A stretch of DNA of 64,000 nucleotides from Syngnathus acus (lineage: Eukaryota > Chordata > Actinopteri > Syngnathiformes > Syngnathidae): contig NC_051096.1 in the NCBI RefSeq assembly GCF_901709675.1, positions 8,211,001-8,275,000 of the forward strand, in the 5' to 3' direction. The notes below the pieces were generated by a model, which worked only from the letters and a program-made list of their open reading frames with translations, was not told the DNA's origin and did no database searches. Position numbers and translations under genes: made by a program. This document shows, in pieces, positions 22,709 through 36,330 of this stretch; position 1 is the first letter of the stretch, and each line of letters starts with the position of its first letter.

Positions 22709-25032
22709 CTGATGCCTTTGTCCAACCACTCATATAAAGTGTCGTGCTGGGAGGAATTTGTGTAGGCTTTTGAGGGAGGCAATCATATTTATATTGAACC
22801 GTGGCTCAGCACACGTCTCTACACCTACACCAGTAGCCATATCTCATCCTCTTGTTTTGTTATTTTCCTTGATCACTTCTTCTTCTGACTGCTGGCATCC
22901 ATTGCTTTTTTTCCGCACAGGTCACAATTGTCACGTCGCCATCTAATCCAAAGTCTTAGCAAAGACGACGTTTGAATAGGAATGACACAAATCGTAGTCT
23001 GTACAGTTCATAAAAGGTTTATGATGGTGACAGCTTGACCAAAATTGATGAATCTGAATGGATCATTTTCTGTATTGCTTAGCCAGCTGGAGACAACACT
23101 GCCTCCAAACAAATGTGACTTATTTCACTTCCATATTGAACAAAATCATATACGAGGCCATTAAACTCAACTGTAAAATGACTGACATAAAAAAAAAATA
23201 CACTCAACAGTTACATAAAGAGGCCAAAGATAATTACAAGTGTCTATTTGTAACATGGAGTTTAATAGCTATTGACTGTAATCTGTTTCCAAAAGCACCT
23301 GTCGGTTTCTCGATATGTTCTGAAATAGCAAGTCAATTGGGCCCCAATTTGTAGTTCAATTTTCATAGCACACAAACAATTTAGTTGCCTCTATAAATGG
23401 CTGCATAATTGTGTTTTTCAGAGAAGGAGTTGTATACAGCCTGCTTCTTGGAGCGGGACCACCCTTTTTATCTATCAGAGGTAATTGCCTATCAAATTCG
23501 ATCAAACTGGGAAAGCAAATGAACTCTATTTTTGGAGCCATTTAGTCAGGACAGTGGCCCATGGGAAGGTCTTGTTGTCTTTGTGATTGGTGACTCATGT
23601 TTACAAGATGTGTCTTCATGCAGGGCAACTCTAACAGGCCTATAGAAATTCTATTTAGTTCTGTATGTCTTTTTCCTGCTTGCTCAGTACAATATGGCTA
23701 AAAAAAAAAAAAAAAGACTAAATTGCCATGTTGACGTTTCACACCATGGAAAAAAAATGTCACCTGCTAATTTCCTTTTTGATATTTTGATATATATATT
23801 TTTCTTTTGTTTCATTTGCGTTTATTCCTGCTTGATCATGCCACCGTTGTGTCTCATCCGAGTGCAATGACCTTCTCAGAGTAGCTGGAATACATTGCCA
23901 ACCTCATCTAATCTTTGATATGTCCAAGAAATGATCTGTCATGTATAAACTATTTTCAGTTTGTCTTTGATTTATCAAATGATTCTACCTGCTTTCTCAA
24001 AATGACCTTTTTTTTTGGATGAATTCCAGAAATGAGAGCTTTATGTGCGAAGAGCGTCACTATCCAAGCTTCATATGGTAGGACCGGAAGTGCACCTTTA
24101 TCTTTGCCCAATGCTTGAATTGCAGCCTCCACACATCCAAAGTCAAGTATTTTTCATCTTTGTACATTAGCAATCTGTTGAGTAATGTTCACAAGGATTA
24201 TATTATATTGAGCTGAAAGGAAAAGGTCGCTCAATGTATCCTCTCCTTGGTAGCTTGCACGCCAAAATAATGACTACCCTTGGCAAAATACAAAGTTCTG
24301 TTTCACCAGCAGTTTGTTATCTGTCATTGACGGCTGGGTCAAGTATGGTATTTTGAAGCTTTTACCAGGTTTCAATTTAGTTGAGAATTTTTTTCTTCAA
24401 GATTTGTTTACACTTTATTTGGCTTTTGACTCCACATTTGCAGCAGTTTTTTTTCAAGCCATTTTAGAAATCCTGCACCTTCTTCAACCTTTGGGGGTAT
24501 TAGTTAAAATATGATTTCATAATATTAATACTAGTCTGACTGTGTCCAGTGATTGGTCGGTGAGTTGTCCAGAATCTCCAAAGTCAGAATATCAAAAAAT
24601 ATATTCGCCTTCAAGCAATCAATGTTTCAAGAGGTTAGAAGAGTACTGCATTTCTTAAAAAAAAAAAAAAAAAAGATGTTTTGAAATCCTAGCAAATCAA
24701 TGTTTGCCTGCCAATCACCCTGAATGTACTGTTGACAAAACTCTTTGTTCCTTGTCTTTTGGTTCACGTGTTGACTTTTAGAATGTGGGAAATTCCACTG
24801 CAATATGCAAGTCCTTGACAACTGGGTTCCTACCTACAGAGTGATTCACCACTATTCCCATGGAAACCTGAAGGGCAGAGAAAATGTGATGAAGCAGTAA
24901 GACAAAGACGTGTCTTCAAAGTTTATCTACACACAAGCAGGTGAGACCTTTTTAATTTCACAGTAATACTAAAAAAAACTCTAGAAAGCAAACTCTGGTG
25001 AGGTTTTTAATTCAATGTCCTGCACAGAAATA
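22709..25032. other. Gene-poor sequence
   Basis: No coding exon, RNA gene or mobile element recognised. Contains poly(A) runs at about 23700 and 24657. Confidence 0.5.
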
Positions 25033-25125
25033 TCCATCCATCCATCCATCCATCCATCCATCCATCCATCCATCCATCCATCCATCCATCCATCCATCCA
25101 TCCATTCATTCATCCATCCATCCAT
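25033..25125. repeat. (CATC)n array
   Basis: About 23 CATC units with two CATT variants near the end. It abuts the dispersed repeat that starts at about 25126, in the order usual for that teleost repeat. Confidence 0.95.
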
Positions 25126-25420
25126 TTGATTTGCCGGAGTCTATACGAGCTGACTTCGGGAGGCTGATGACTCCCTGGACTGGTCGCCCGCCAATCACAC
25201 GGCACATATACGTACATACCATTCACACTCACATTCACACTTAAGGACAATTTTTAGAGTGAACCAACCGTGCATATTTTGTAAATGTGTGAGGGAGCCT
25301 GAGTACCTGAAGAAAACCCACGCCAGCCGGCACTGGGAGAACATGCAACCTCCAAAGTGAATGCTAACATCTAGTTTGGGGTGTCACCCTGTGACCCCAA
25401 TGAGGACAATCGAAAAACAA
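25126..25420 (+). mobile_element. Teleost dispersed repeat, non-coding copy
   Basis: Contains blocks I know from a very common fish interspersed repeat: gagctgacttcggg, ccctggactggtcgcc, ccattcacactcacattcac, gaaaacccacgc and gggagaacatgcaa, in that order. It has no coding capacity. I recognise the pattern but not with certainty its transposon class. The 5' side is the CATC array, as in other copies. Confidence 0.75.
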
Positions 25421-26360
25421 TATGTGATCAGAAAAGCTCGTCACGCCCTTGTTTATCTAATGTTATCTGTTTTACATGCAGACTAATCACGGCAATTGTC
25501 TTGCACGCTGACCCCCGAAACCTTTGCTAAGTAAATGTAATCAACGCACTCCACGTTTCTCCCTCCTCACACGCGCCACAATCAGACTGAAGAATGCCGA
25601 GCTCACCCGCCACTTGCACTCCCTTCCGGCTCTTGACTCAACTCCAATGAGCTCTCAATTATCTTGCGTCTCAGATCAACACAAGATGTATAACATGTCG
25701 GGCACTCAAAGCGACCTCACCTCGCTCCGGAAGCGAGAGTCTTCCTTCAATGATGTAACCTTAAATGGATTTTGAGGATGCAAAACAAATGCTGTCGTAT
25801 ATTCAATCCTGTCCTTGCCCTCGCAAATGTGCCCTTGGTTTTGTGCCCGGTACATTCTCCATGCTTAATTGTGTCCCCATTTGTTTCGAAGGAGCTTCCA
25901 TTGTCTCTAATGCGCCCAGATGGAGGACTAATTCCTTCTCCGATGCCTCCATTATGTCTGTCGGCGTGCTCTTTTTGTTTGTCATTGAAACTGGATTCTC
26001 CATGGCTGTCCTCCAAAATCTTGAAAAGATTTCCTCCTTATACGGCAAGTTCCTTCAAAATGATCCACAAACATGCATCCATTGATCTTGACGGGTGACA
26101 GGTCTTTCATCTAGAGCAGTTTTCAGGCATCTTTCCCCAACCCTGAAAGGATAACGCTGCAGTGAAAATGGATGTCAGTCTGTCACACCGACATTGACGC
26201 ACATAATGGCAGCAGCGCCTAACAATTCCCTTCCATAGCATGCCCTAAGCCGTTTCCGTTTTGCGCCAGCCAACTAACCCAGTAAACGAAATGTCATTGG
26301 AGCGAAGATGCAATCACAACAGCTGCCTGGGCCAGATAGTACATAAGGCTTGTTATGAGA
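25421..26360. other. Gene-poor sequence
   Basis: Several overlapping frames of 80-108 codons occur at 25524-26098 on both strands, without similarity to any family I know and without supporting splice structure. I make no gene call. Confidence 0.4.
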
Positions 26361-26730
26361 GAGCTGAGCTGAGCTGAGCTGAGCTGAGCTGAGCTGAGCT
26401 GAGCTGAGCTGAGCTGAGCTGAGCTGACCTGGGCTGGGCTGGGCTGGGCTGGGCTGGGCTGGGCTGGGCTGGGCTGGGCTGGGCTGGGCTGGGCTGGGCT
26501 GGGCTGGGCTGGGCTGGGCTGGGCTGGGCTGGGCTGGGCTGGGCTGGGCTGGGCTGGGCTGGGCTGGGCTGGGCTGGGCTGGGCTGGGCTGGGCTGGGCT
26601 GGGCTGGGCTGGGCTGGGCTGGGCTGGGCTGGGCTGGGCTGGGCTGGGCTGGGCTGGGCTGGGCTGGGCTGGGCTGGGCTGGGCTGGGCTGGGCTGGGCT
26701 GGGCTGGGCTGGGCTGGGCTGGGCTGGGCT
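26361..26730. repeat. Pentanucleotide satellite: (GAGCT)13 then (GGGCT)60
   Basis: Thirteen GAGCT units (26361-26425), one GACCT, then sixty perfect GGGCT units (26431-26730). The GGGCT block has three-G runs spaced by two bases, the pattern of tightly looped G-quadruplexes on the plus strand. The minus strand is open in all frames because the array has no stop codons, so the long PSPAQ-type frame is not a gene. Confidence 0.97.
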
Positions 26731-28245
26731 GGGAGGCAATTAGGTCAACGACAAAAGCAGGCCCTTGAAAATAAACGCAGGGTCGGGGTTGTCATTCCGA
26801 AAGACATTGACAGGAATCTGTACATTCCGAGTGCATAGGAGGGACAAAAAGCTGGCTTTTACATTTGTTTTGACTCTACTGTATTGAGGTTGTTGTCAGG
26901 CTTAACATCTGAAACTTGCAGGTTTATTTGTCTTGTTATTTGTTACCATGATTCTGATGTAACGCTAACGTGTATGTCCAAAGGTTCCGGAAGTCACAAG
27001 AATAGATGTAAATATAATAATGATAATAATAATTGCCCTCAGCCAACCCACTTGAATTCATTCTATGTGCTGGGTAACAATATTAATTATATCATTCTTG
27101 GTGACTAAAGCAAATACATACTGTATATTTTTTCCCTTTCCTTTTTAGTCCTTAATGTGGGAAAATGTTCAATGGGCTGCTCTTGTGCCAGCACTGTTTA
27201 TGACGCATGTGAGATAGATAGCTCAATGGGGGCTTGGCAAGAAAGAAGGATCCTTCCAGGCTTGTATTTTTACATGTTATTTTTAACCACAATCCCAGAC
27301 AAATGCCTAAGTGAGAATACAAGAACATGATACAAAAAACAGGAAGTGGAGAAATGATCTGTCCCTTTGGTCACAGCCCATACAGACAGACTCTCTTAGC
27401 AGCCATTGAAAGAAACAGACTAAATCATTCAACAAAAGATTGGAGAAATAGAAAATAACAAAAATAATTCCTCCAAGGTTGAACCAGGGCTACGTTGATG
27501 CTCTTTTCTTGTCATTTCCAAAGGTAGTCACAGGAAACTTGCATAGTGAACGGCCTTGTGATTGACTGGCAGCCATTGTTGGGTATTCCACGACCCGAAT
27601 GAGGACAAATAAGTTGATGGCAGGCTGAAAGGATTGGCAGAAGGCAAGAAAATCCTTCTCGTGTTGGCTTGATACTTGCCAGCTTAAAGAGTAAACATAA
27701 TGGAACATGAGCGAAAATCAATATAATCCTTGTCGGGGTATCCCAGCATTGAAGGAGCATCCAGTGCTTTTGCACTGGTCATCTCAGAATAGAGCGCAAT
27801 CAACAAATGCATCATAGAACTTTAAAGTAACCGTAAAGGTACCTTCTAGTATCATTCAGCAGCGTTGTGCTTTTTTGTCGATCGAAGCTAAGATCTGTCA
27901 GAGAGTGATTATCACGCATGTGAATGAATACACAAATGTTGACAAACGGCGGCGCTTGTATGAATTATCATGTTTGACAGTAGCCGCTGAATCACAGGGG
28001 TCAAGGACGTCAGCAGCTGACAAAATGGATGATGAGATTTGCACTTGTCAGATTGGGGAGAATCCAACGTGTGACATTCAAGTATGAGTCTGAGGGTGGG
28101 GAAGGTGTTGATTTACCAGCCAATATGGCGCAAGGCTCTGCAAAGCAATATGTTGTGGGGGTGATGTTACTGTGACAAACTTCATCTTGATAAGATGCTG
28201 AAAAGTCGAGACAACTTTCATTGGGAGTGGAACTTTTCTGCCTCT
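26731..28245. other. Gene-poor sequence
   Basis: No coding exon or RNA gene recognised. Open frames are under 90 codons and unlike known proteins. Confidence 0.5.
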
Positions 28246-28436
28246 CATCCACCGTCAGTGACGATTGGCTCCAGCTCACCCGCAAATGAGGATTTGCTAA
28301 ATGGATGGATGGATGGATGGATGGATGGATGGATGGATGGATGGATGGATGGATGGACGGACGGACGGACGGACGGACGGACGGACGGACGGACGGACGG
28401 ACGGACGGACGGACGGACGGACGGACGGATGGATGG
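28246..28436 (-). repeat. Fragment of teleost dispersed repeat with GGAT/GGAC array
   Basis: Positions about 28246-28302 (gattggctccagctcaccc, then gaggatttgctaaatgg) match the end of the dispersed repeat seen at 25126, in the opposite orientation. A tetranucleotide array follows (28303-28436): GGAT units first, then a long GGAC block, then GGAT again. This is the same order as at 17789. Confidence 0.75.
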
Positions 28437-31400
28437 TGTTCCCACACATTCCAGGCTGGCAGAAACGCTGAATTTGATATCACATTTTGACACAATTCGG
28501 TTCTCGGATTTCTAAAAAAAAAAAAAGATGGAAAAAATGTCAGTTTACTTCTACCTAACAAAGGTCTCAGACAAACAAGAATCAGCCATAATAACGTAGA
28601 AGAGACCAGAAAAATTCCTACGCAATTGTCCCTGTCCTTGCTGGCTCAAGTCGGCATGATGCTAAAAGCCCTCTTGAGACCTTGAGCAACTGCTCCAACT
28701 TAACGGGGAATACCTCTGAGATTCCACTGTATCTATTTCTAAAGCCTTCATATTTCTATGCATGTTAGGAGAAGTTGACAAGCGCTTCTATCGGTCCGTC
28801 TATTGTCTATTGTGGTCCGGCACACACTTTGGTTACTTAACAAGGACTATGGGTGAAGGAGGCCCACTGATTCTAATGAAGAGCTACACAGGTTAGTGAA
28901 GTGAAAGTTTCAAGAAGCCTCCTTGAAACATTGGGTTAAGCCAGCTTGTTAACCCGCTGACCCAATGAGATGCTTCAGAAAGGTCCGACAATTAGGAATA
29001 TTAGGCTTGGGCATCGCAAGGATTTCTTCCGTTTCCACTTCCTATTCTCTGAAAGTAATGTAAACTCGTCTTTTGTCAACTATATTAATGGCTAAAACTA
29101 TGTATTTGTATTTTTGTATATGTTGTCTACCTGCTGATGCGGCCAATGAGTGCATCAAGGATTGTCCGTGAACCGGTGACACCATCATCTGAATGAGAAG
29201 CTCAGAGAGCAAGACTTTTCACGTCACATCCTGTTAATACAAAGATCACATGAGTCAAGCAGGAATGAAAAGTTTTTTGCACAATTGCTAGCTGTGCACC
29301 TCAGGGACTCGATGACGCGTTCCAACGCAGATTCCTTGCGTTGTCATGGTGATAACCTGGCTACCATTCGAAGCACATGTTCCATAAGAGAATCTCAGCA
29401 CCTGTTCTGCGCATTTCTGATCAAATGGTAGCCAGAAAGTGGATCACAAAAAATAAAAGGAAATGCTCATTAAGATGCTGAAAATAAGGATGTGAAATGA
29501 TCAGAAGTCAAGAAAGGTTTTTACTTTGACCAAATAGATCAAAGGGCGTGTTGCGCAAGTCTTGGAAACGAGAGAGTGTGTGCGTGCGTGTGTTTTTGCT
29601 GTTGTCTTTGTGTCTGTGAGCACGTAGGAGTCAACAGATTGCCTGCGTGATGCCAAAAGATGAAAACGCTGCAAAGCAGACACAGACACCAAGCACTTGT
29701 CGGCAAATCCTCGCAGTCAGACATCTGTAATGCTCCAGGCAGAGCTAATGACCTGGCAGGCAGACGTGCACTTGCCATCAGTCGACACACACACACACAC
29801 ACACATATGGGCTCATGCATAAAACACTTTAGGCAAGCAAGTATATACAGTTCAATTGTGAAATATGAAAGATCCAAATGAATTTTCAGATCGTCAAATG
29901 AGCTCATATTTGTACTTGGGCTGTAGCCAAATGTCCCACCAATAAGATGACACAGGATTATTTATCAGCATCAATTTTTAGCCTTTAATTGTTCAATTTC
30001 AATGCAAATTCATTGTATGTGAATTTTGGCTAATAGTGGCAGATACGAACTGTATGTTCTCGATGGAGCAAAAGACTGGGTAGTATGTTGGAGAAAAAAA
30101 ACAAGTGGTACAAATATCAATGACGCAAACTTTCTCGCCTGCCTTCGCAACAAAAATACCCAAGAGGTTTCAGGGTGACACAAACTCATCCAGACTAAAG
30201 CTTAGAAACCAGAGGGTCATGGTTTTTCGATTTGAACCCCCCACCCCCAATCCATCTCTTTCAAGACCAGCTCAGGGGCAAGGTCACCATCTGCACACGT
30301 CACTCTGACATCATTGTGTGATGTGCTACAAAATCTACACAACAGAGTGTACATTGAGTTTACCCTTGAACGATTACACAAAGTCCAAAAAATATACATA
30401 TATCCAACAATGACAGTTATAGAAATAGAGTGAGCAAAACAATTTATCGCTCATCATTTGGTTCAGGATCTCATTTTTAGCCAAACTGCAAGCTTGTTAT
30501 TGTTACGCCGCACAAACATCCCACGGGGACATCATGTTTATCGGAAGCAAATAACGAGGCGACCTTTCACAACTTGGCAGCTCGAGGAAGCTCTCCTGCT
30601 GATTCATCTCGTCATCGTCTTTTTTTTTTGTTTTTTTGTTACAGTATTTTTGTCCTGGTCGGCCAAGTGGCTGGAATATGACAAACAATCCTACAAATAT
30701 CACAATCTTGATCACAAAGATACAAATCTGGAAAAGGTCAAATTGACAATCTGGCAATATGAATGACATTTATATCATGATGCTAATGGCACTTTATATT
30801 CAAGTAAAGGATTGGTTGAAACAGCTAGTTTTTCGAAAAGTAAACCATTTGCAAGGGAGAGAAAGATTCAGAGGCGTCGCTTCCCGGAAAGGTCACGATT
30901 GGCGTGCAATCAAAAGGAGCTCCCTTCGGGCATCGTCACATTGTCAGGACAGAACATAAATGAGTCAGTGTGACTGTAAAGCTGGCAATTCCTGAAACAA
31001 GTTGTCATGGTGACATCAAAAAATAGACGCCGTGACAATGCCGTTGAACATTTGGAACGTGGCTGGCTGGCTGGCTGGCTTTCGCACTGGAACAGACATC
31101 AGTGGGCAGCGATGGAGTTGGTTGTGTATGAATCACGAGAAAGCCCTTCTGTTGCTTGTTTGTAGCATTTCACTACAGCCGAGATTCCCAAGATGCTCTC
31201 TGCCATCACCTGCTTCTTAAAGTTCGTCAAAGGACAACCAGATTGGCTCAGTCCGCACTTTTGGGACAGTCTTGTCTTGAGAAACACGTCTTTATGTGCA
31301 AGCTGTCATGTCGCATGCATTCATTCTTCACCTCTTCTAATCCGCCTACCCATTGCATGTTGTTTCTGTGGTATGGTGCCACACAGAAGCCCTTGTGTAT

Positions 31401-34400
31401 TTAGAATCACGTAACAAACTGGAAGATACCTCATGATAAATGTTGAGGAGGAGGATGCAAGAAACAAACAAATGAATCATGCGTGTGAATTTCCATGTCA
31501 TTGTAAAATCAGGCTACGACATGAAATGCTGCAGTTGAATTTGTTTTTTTCCAACTTCAGCGAATACAACGCAAATTTAAACATAACATAATCCAAGTTT
31601 CTGCAAGTCCAGTTTCTGCTGGTCCACCTTATAAATAGTGGGGAAATAATAGCCCACTTTCTATGGTTAGCTTTTGCTGACAGGCTTTAGGGATATGCTG
31701 ATGAAAGAATCTATAGCATATTGCCAAGAGGAGGCTGACGCTGCGTTTCGGTCAGCTCTCACTATCTTGCACATAGAAGAAATTGAAAGAAAGAAATTCC
31801 TCCTGTCGCAAAATTGAGTTTGCTGTGCTACATTGAATTTTGGAAGCTTTTCTTTGTTTGTGGAGCCGCGGCTCAGTGAGGCCTGACGTTCAACTTTTCT
31901 CAACACAGGCTTGGGACTGGCTATTGCATGCTTCCTATTTTATGATACATCTTAAAAAGGGGGAGAAAATTAGAGCTGATTCGTGACTACCGTTCGGAAA
32001 TAAACGTGCGCATTAAGCAGGAACAATAATGCCAGCCAGCCAGCCAGCACAATGGGACCAAAGTCACGAGTCCGCTTGGTAATGTGAGCTAGACCATGAG
32101 CTACAATTACACAAGATAAAAGAATTATCATTTGATGTGGCTGAGCGAGTTTAGGCCTAGCCGCAATTGTCAATGAAGAGTCAGTGTGGTTTGGCATGTT
32201 TCGTTCCAAACCACGTTGGACGTGTTGTATAAATGTTCCGAAGGTTTCAGGTTTGTGCCTCATCCAGTAAGTGATGACTACAATGAGCGTCAGTATATGG
32301 TAGAGAATGATCTCGGTGACGTTGATGTTGAGTGGGAAGTCTTGCCGTAGTAATGGATGACTCAACCATCCAGGGACTTTTTTTGTTTCTCTTCTCTCCG
32401 AGGGGCACCAAGATATGTATGTCTCTTGCTGCGGTCCTTCAAGCCACTACCAGCTTGTTATGGCAATGAAGCAAGTTGTCCGCCATAACGGCTATGGGCG
32501 CTCAGTGACGTGGACTTTGGCACCGCGGAGTTGATCGGTGACGATTGGTTGGATGCCCGGGCTAATGTGGGAGTAAGTGTGATCCAATTCATCATTTAAC
32601 TCCCCACCGCGGTGCTTCATCATCACACATGGCCTTGTAGGCCAGACATTTTCGTCACGGAACAACACTTTTTATTTTGGGCGATATTTCCAGTCACACG
32701 CTGTGTCAACAATGATACCCATAAATAAATCATTTGCAAGGAATAATTCAATTAGCAATCCTTCTGTCTTTTTTAGGTGATGCAGGCGAGCCAAAGCTAA
32801 CCGGCACTAGCGACGGCGCCATCCCCGAAAATGCCTCCAAAAGGCAGAGGTGAAACTCGATGAGGACAACAGCGGAAGAAGGCGATCAAGGTACTGCGAC
32901 AAAACCGTGGTTAGCAGTGGTCTGTATGGCCGACGCCGTCACTCTGCTCGAAATCCTTTCCTTCCTAGAATCAAATAATTGCTCCCATTATCCTGATTAG
33001 CAGTTTAATACTGCCATTGACTCAACCAGAAACCTGGATGCTAACTTCCAGACCATCAAATATGATCTCATTCAATTCACTCAGCCTTTCGCTCTGCAAT
33101 TATTGCTATTTGAAAAACTTGCGTCCTCACTGAAAGGGACTTTAAATTAGAAGGCTAAATGAACGGGGGGGAAAAAAGAAACGTGGGTGGGTGGATGGCT
33201 TTTGTTTGTGGACAGAGCTATTACATTTAAGGTGGAGAAAACTCTGGGGTATTTATTAAACACTGCAAAAAAATACAAATGATCATATGCAGAACAACAA
33301 ATACAGATTTATGAAAGCAATAAATTGAAGACAAAAATGAGTCGTCAAAAGCAAGTTCATCTTCTTGCAATCAAACCTTCTTGCAGTGTGCTATGAATAC
33401 ATAAATAGCATTTTCTCAGCTCGAAGCTATTCAGTTGAAAAGTGAAAACATACCTCTGAACAATGGTTGTCATGTTACACGTCGCAGCTCACGTGGACAC
33501 TTCATAGCTGTTGGCTTCATAAATCGTCATTATTTATGCCTGCAGCCTTTCAAATGGCGCTGCTGACTCCTGATACGTGAGAATGCACTGAGAAAGTAGT
33601 GCCATACGTTGTTTTAGAGTAATGCATGTCTTTTAAAAGGGCCCTAAAGAAGCTTTTTTCCAATGAGCTCTCATTATTTCCAACATTCTCTTCTCACCTA
33701 CTTTTATGACAATACATTTACTGCAGCTTTTATTTAAGCAAGGTGCGAGGCAAAAGTCTTTTTGAACTTTACAATAAACCTCAACAACAAATCCAAAAAT
33801 ATATTCCAGCTCCTAAATGTGTCATTTCTTCTCATTTCACAGAAAGCAGGCCGCCGCTTCCACTGATTGGAAACACTCAACCAATCATAGGATAAAATAG
33901 AAAGGAAATAAATTGCTCATGCTTTTTCAGACTTCAAATACGTATCAAGACATTTGTCTTTGCTTTAAAAGGTTTCAGTCTTGGCCAGGCTAATGAAAAA
34001 AAATATATATACACGTATTTATCAAGTGGTGTGAAACAACTCCTTTTCACACACAACATGCAAATTGTAGAGCAGAATGATCATGCTAACCACATGCTCC
34101 ACACTTTTCGGGGGGGTAGTATTTTACCCACAGTGTGATTAGATATTCATATTTAGTCATCAGATAACGCAGCGTAATTAGTTTGAAGGGGGTGCTTGTG
34201 GAATGGATGTATTTCTTCCGTCTCATCCCAATTTACTCTTGACTGCTGATTGCTGTAATTAAGCTTTTGTTGCATGTGTTTGAAACACACGCGTTTACAA
34301 GACTAAGGTTCTCGTCGTCTTATGTCACTTCTATTATTGTAGTCGCGACGAATACCTCGCCAACAACATGTTTTGCCGTTTCCTTATCTGTTTTTAGGGC

Positions 34401-36330
34401 CAAAAACGATTGCGCAAGATGATAGTTAATCACCGATTGACCGTATCTTCGTCTCTCTCAATGTATTCCGATTGGCTCAACCATTCTGGAGGATTTAGGA
34501 CTGGCTTCATCATTTTTCTGTGGCTTCTTCAAGTATTCATTTCATTTACCTTTGGCGTAAGCGTGCAGTAAGCTTAGAAAATCCTTCGCCTCCCCCTGTA
34601 GACTTTTGAGTTGAATGATCATCGGCCTGACTCAGCCGCTAAGTGACGAACAGACTGGCCTCTCTCTCCATTATGGACGTTTCACGCCTGCGGGAAGTTG
34701 GGCAAGCCTGCAGAGACCCCAAGCACTTGATGGGCATCTCTTCAATGCGCTGCCGTGACTCAACCTTGCGCGCAATGGGAGCAGGAAACGATACTATAAA
34801 GACAAATCAAAGTGGTTTCGATGGTCCATCTGAGGGAAGGCCTGTCTGTGCATAACTCGTTCCTCTTTTTATGCAACGTAAAGAGGATGAAACATTTTGT
34901 GTTTATCTTTGAATTAGAGCCTACTTCCTTTTCCATCGTATCATTTGTAAATGTCTTTTTTATATTGAAATGTGCAAATAATGTATGTGTATCATATGCA
35001 CAAATAAGATCACGTTCAATAAGCTCTGAGGTAGCGTCATTGATGCACGCTGCCACAAAAGGTTAACCGACTTGCGAGCTGCAACTGCTCACATTGCCGA
35101 AGCAGCGGTCACATGTCGCTTGTCGTTTCATTCGAATGCAGACTAATCAGGTATTTATTCATCAATTCAAGCAATAAATGAGGAGGGTCTCTCTGAATGG
35201 CCTGCTCCTCTCCTCAGAGCAGAGCAGTGAAATGGATTTCCGGGCAGCCCATATATGGTTGGACGGCAGCGATGAGGTGTGCAACAGATGAGTCATCCCT
35301 TCGACTCCCACACTCTCTGGCCTCGCATGTGTGCCAGACAAAGAAAGATGGGGAAACCGAGTGAGGCGGCGAAGACTAGAAAATGAAAAAGAGAAAGCAG
35401 ATGTAATGGCACTCTTCACATTTACGCAGAGTACTAGCCAGAGTGACTGAATTGAAAACATTTTCCTCTCTGTACATCCTTCCTAAAAAAAACAAATGAC
35501 AAACTGATGCTGCTTGCACAAGGATTCATGCTTAAATTAGGATATGGTCATTTGAAATGTTCAAAAAAACACATTTGTGAGTATTGAGAGGCAGAATAGT
35601 ATGCAGCCGCAGTGTTGTTATTATAGTTAACAAAAAATAATCAACTCAAATTGTAATAACAAATTATCATCACATTTTAAAAAGTACCATATGGATCATT
35701 CAAACCTCCTTTTATGTTATAAAACTAAAACGATAATTAGATTTCATATGCGTTTGGTTATTTTAATGGGAAATAGTGCAAGGTTAACCTTTATTTTATT
35801 TTTTATTTGTCATATTAATGTACATATTTATTCATTATAATTGTTTCACATACGTGGTTATTGGGGGGGGGGGGGAGTGCATAGGAAACGCAGCATTTAT
35901 TACTCCTGTCCACGTTTTCTTTGTTCCTTGTTCTCGAGCGGCATAAAAAGGAGTCCTCTCTGAGATTTGAATGGGAACATATGAGTCACAGCGTCAAGGC
36001 TAGCCCGGTGAAGCGCTCGCTGTTGTGGTTCTGCCAGTCCCGCTGCTGCACTAGTTTGGGATTCACTGCACTAGTCATCATGGTTAGGTAGCACCATGTA
36101 TGTCTTTCCTGCTGGAGCAAGCAGCACCTGTTGTCAGGGAGGCCTTCTCAGCCACAGTGTGAAGAGAAAAGACAGTGAGTCACTGCACACATACTCGACA
36201 CATGGCTCGCTGTTTACCACCCGCTTATTCCTAATGAAGGATTTGCTTTCGTTCAAAAACAAGGGGGGACACAGAGAAACCTGCAAGAATAATCATGTGC
36301 CCTAACAATCTGCTCAGAATCTTTGTCAAC
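28437..36330. other. Gene-poor sequence, 7.9 kb
   Basis: No exon set resembling a known gene was found on either strand. It contains a CA run at about 29785-29804, a GGCT run at about 31064-31080, a 131-codon hydrophobic frame on the minus strand (31970-32365, discussed as a finding), and a 13-base G run at 35863-35875. Distal regulatory elements of adgrb1 could lie here, but I cannot identify any by eye. Confidence 0.5.

Noticed and set aside
25524-26098. Cluster of overlapping 80-108-codon frames on both strands
   Set aside because: No family resemblance, no splice structure, and overlapping frames on both strands are equally open.
26361-26730. Immunoglobulin switch region
   Set aside because: Only the pentamer composition is similar; no immunoglobulin gene is nearby and teleosts do not class switch.
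26353-26739. 128-codon PSPAQ repeat protein on the minus strand
   Set aside because: Produced wholly by the pentanucleotide array, which has no stop codon in any minus-strand frame. No conserved flank.
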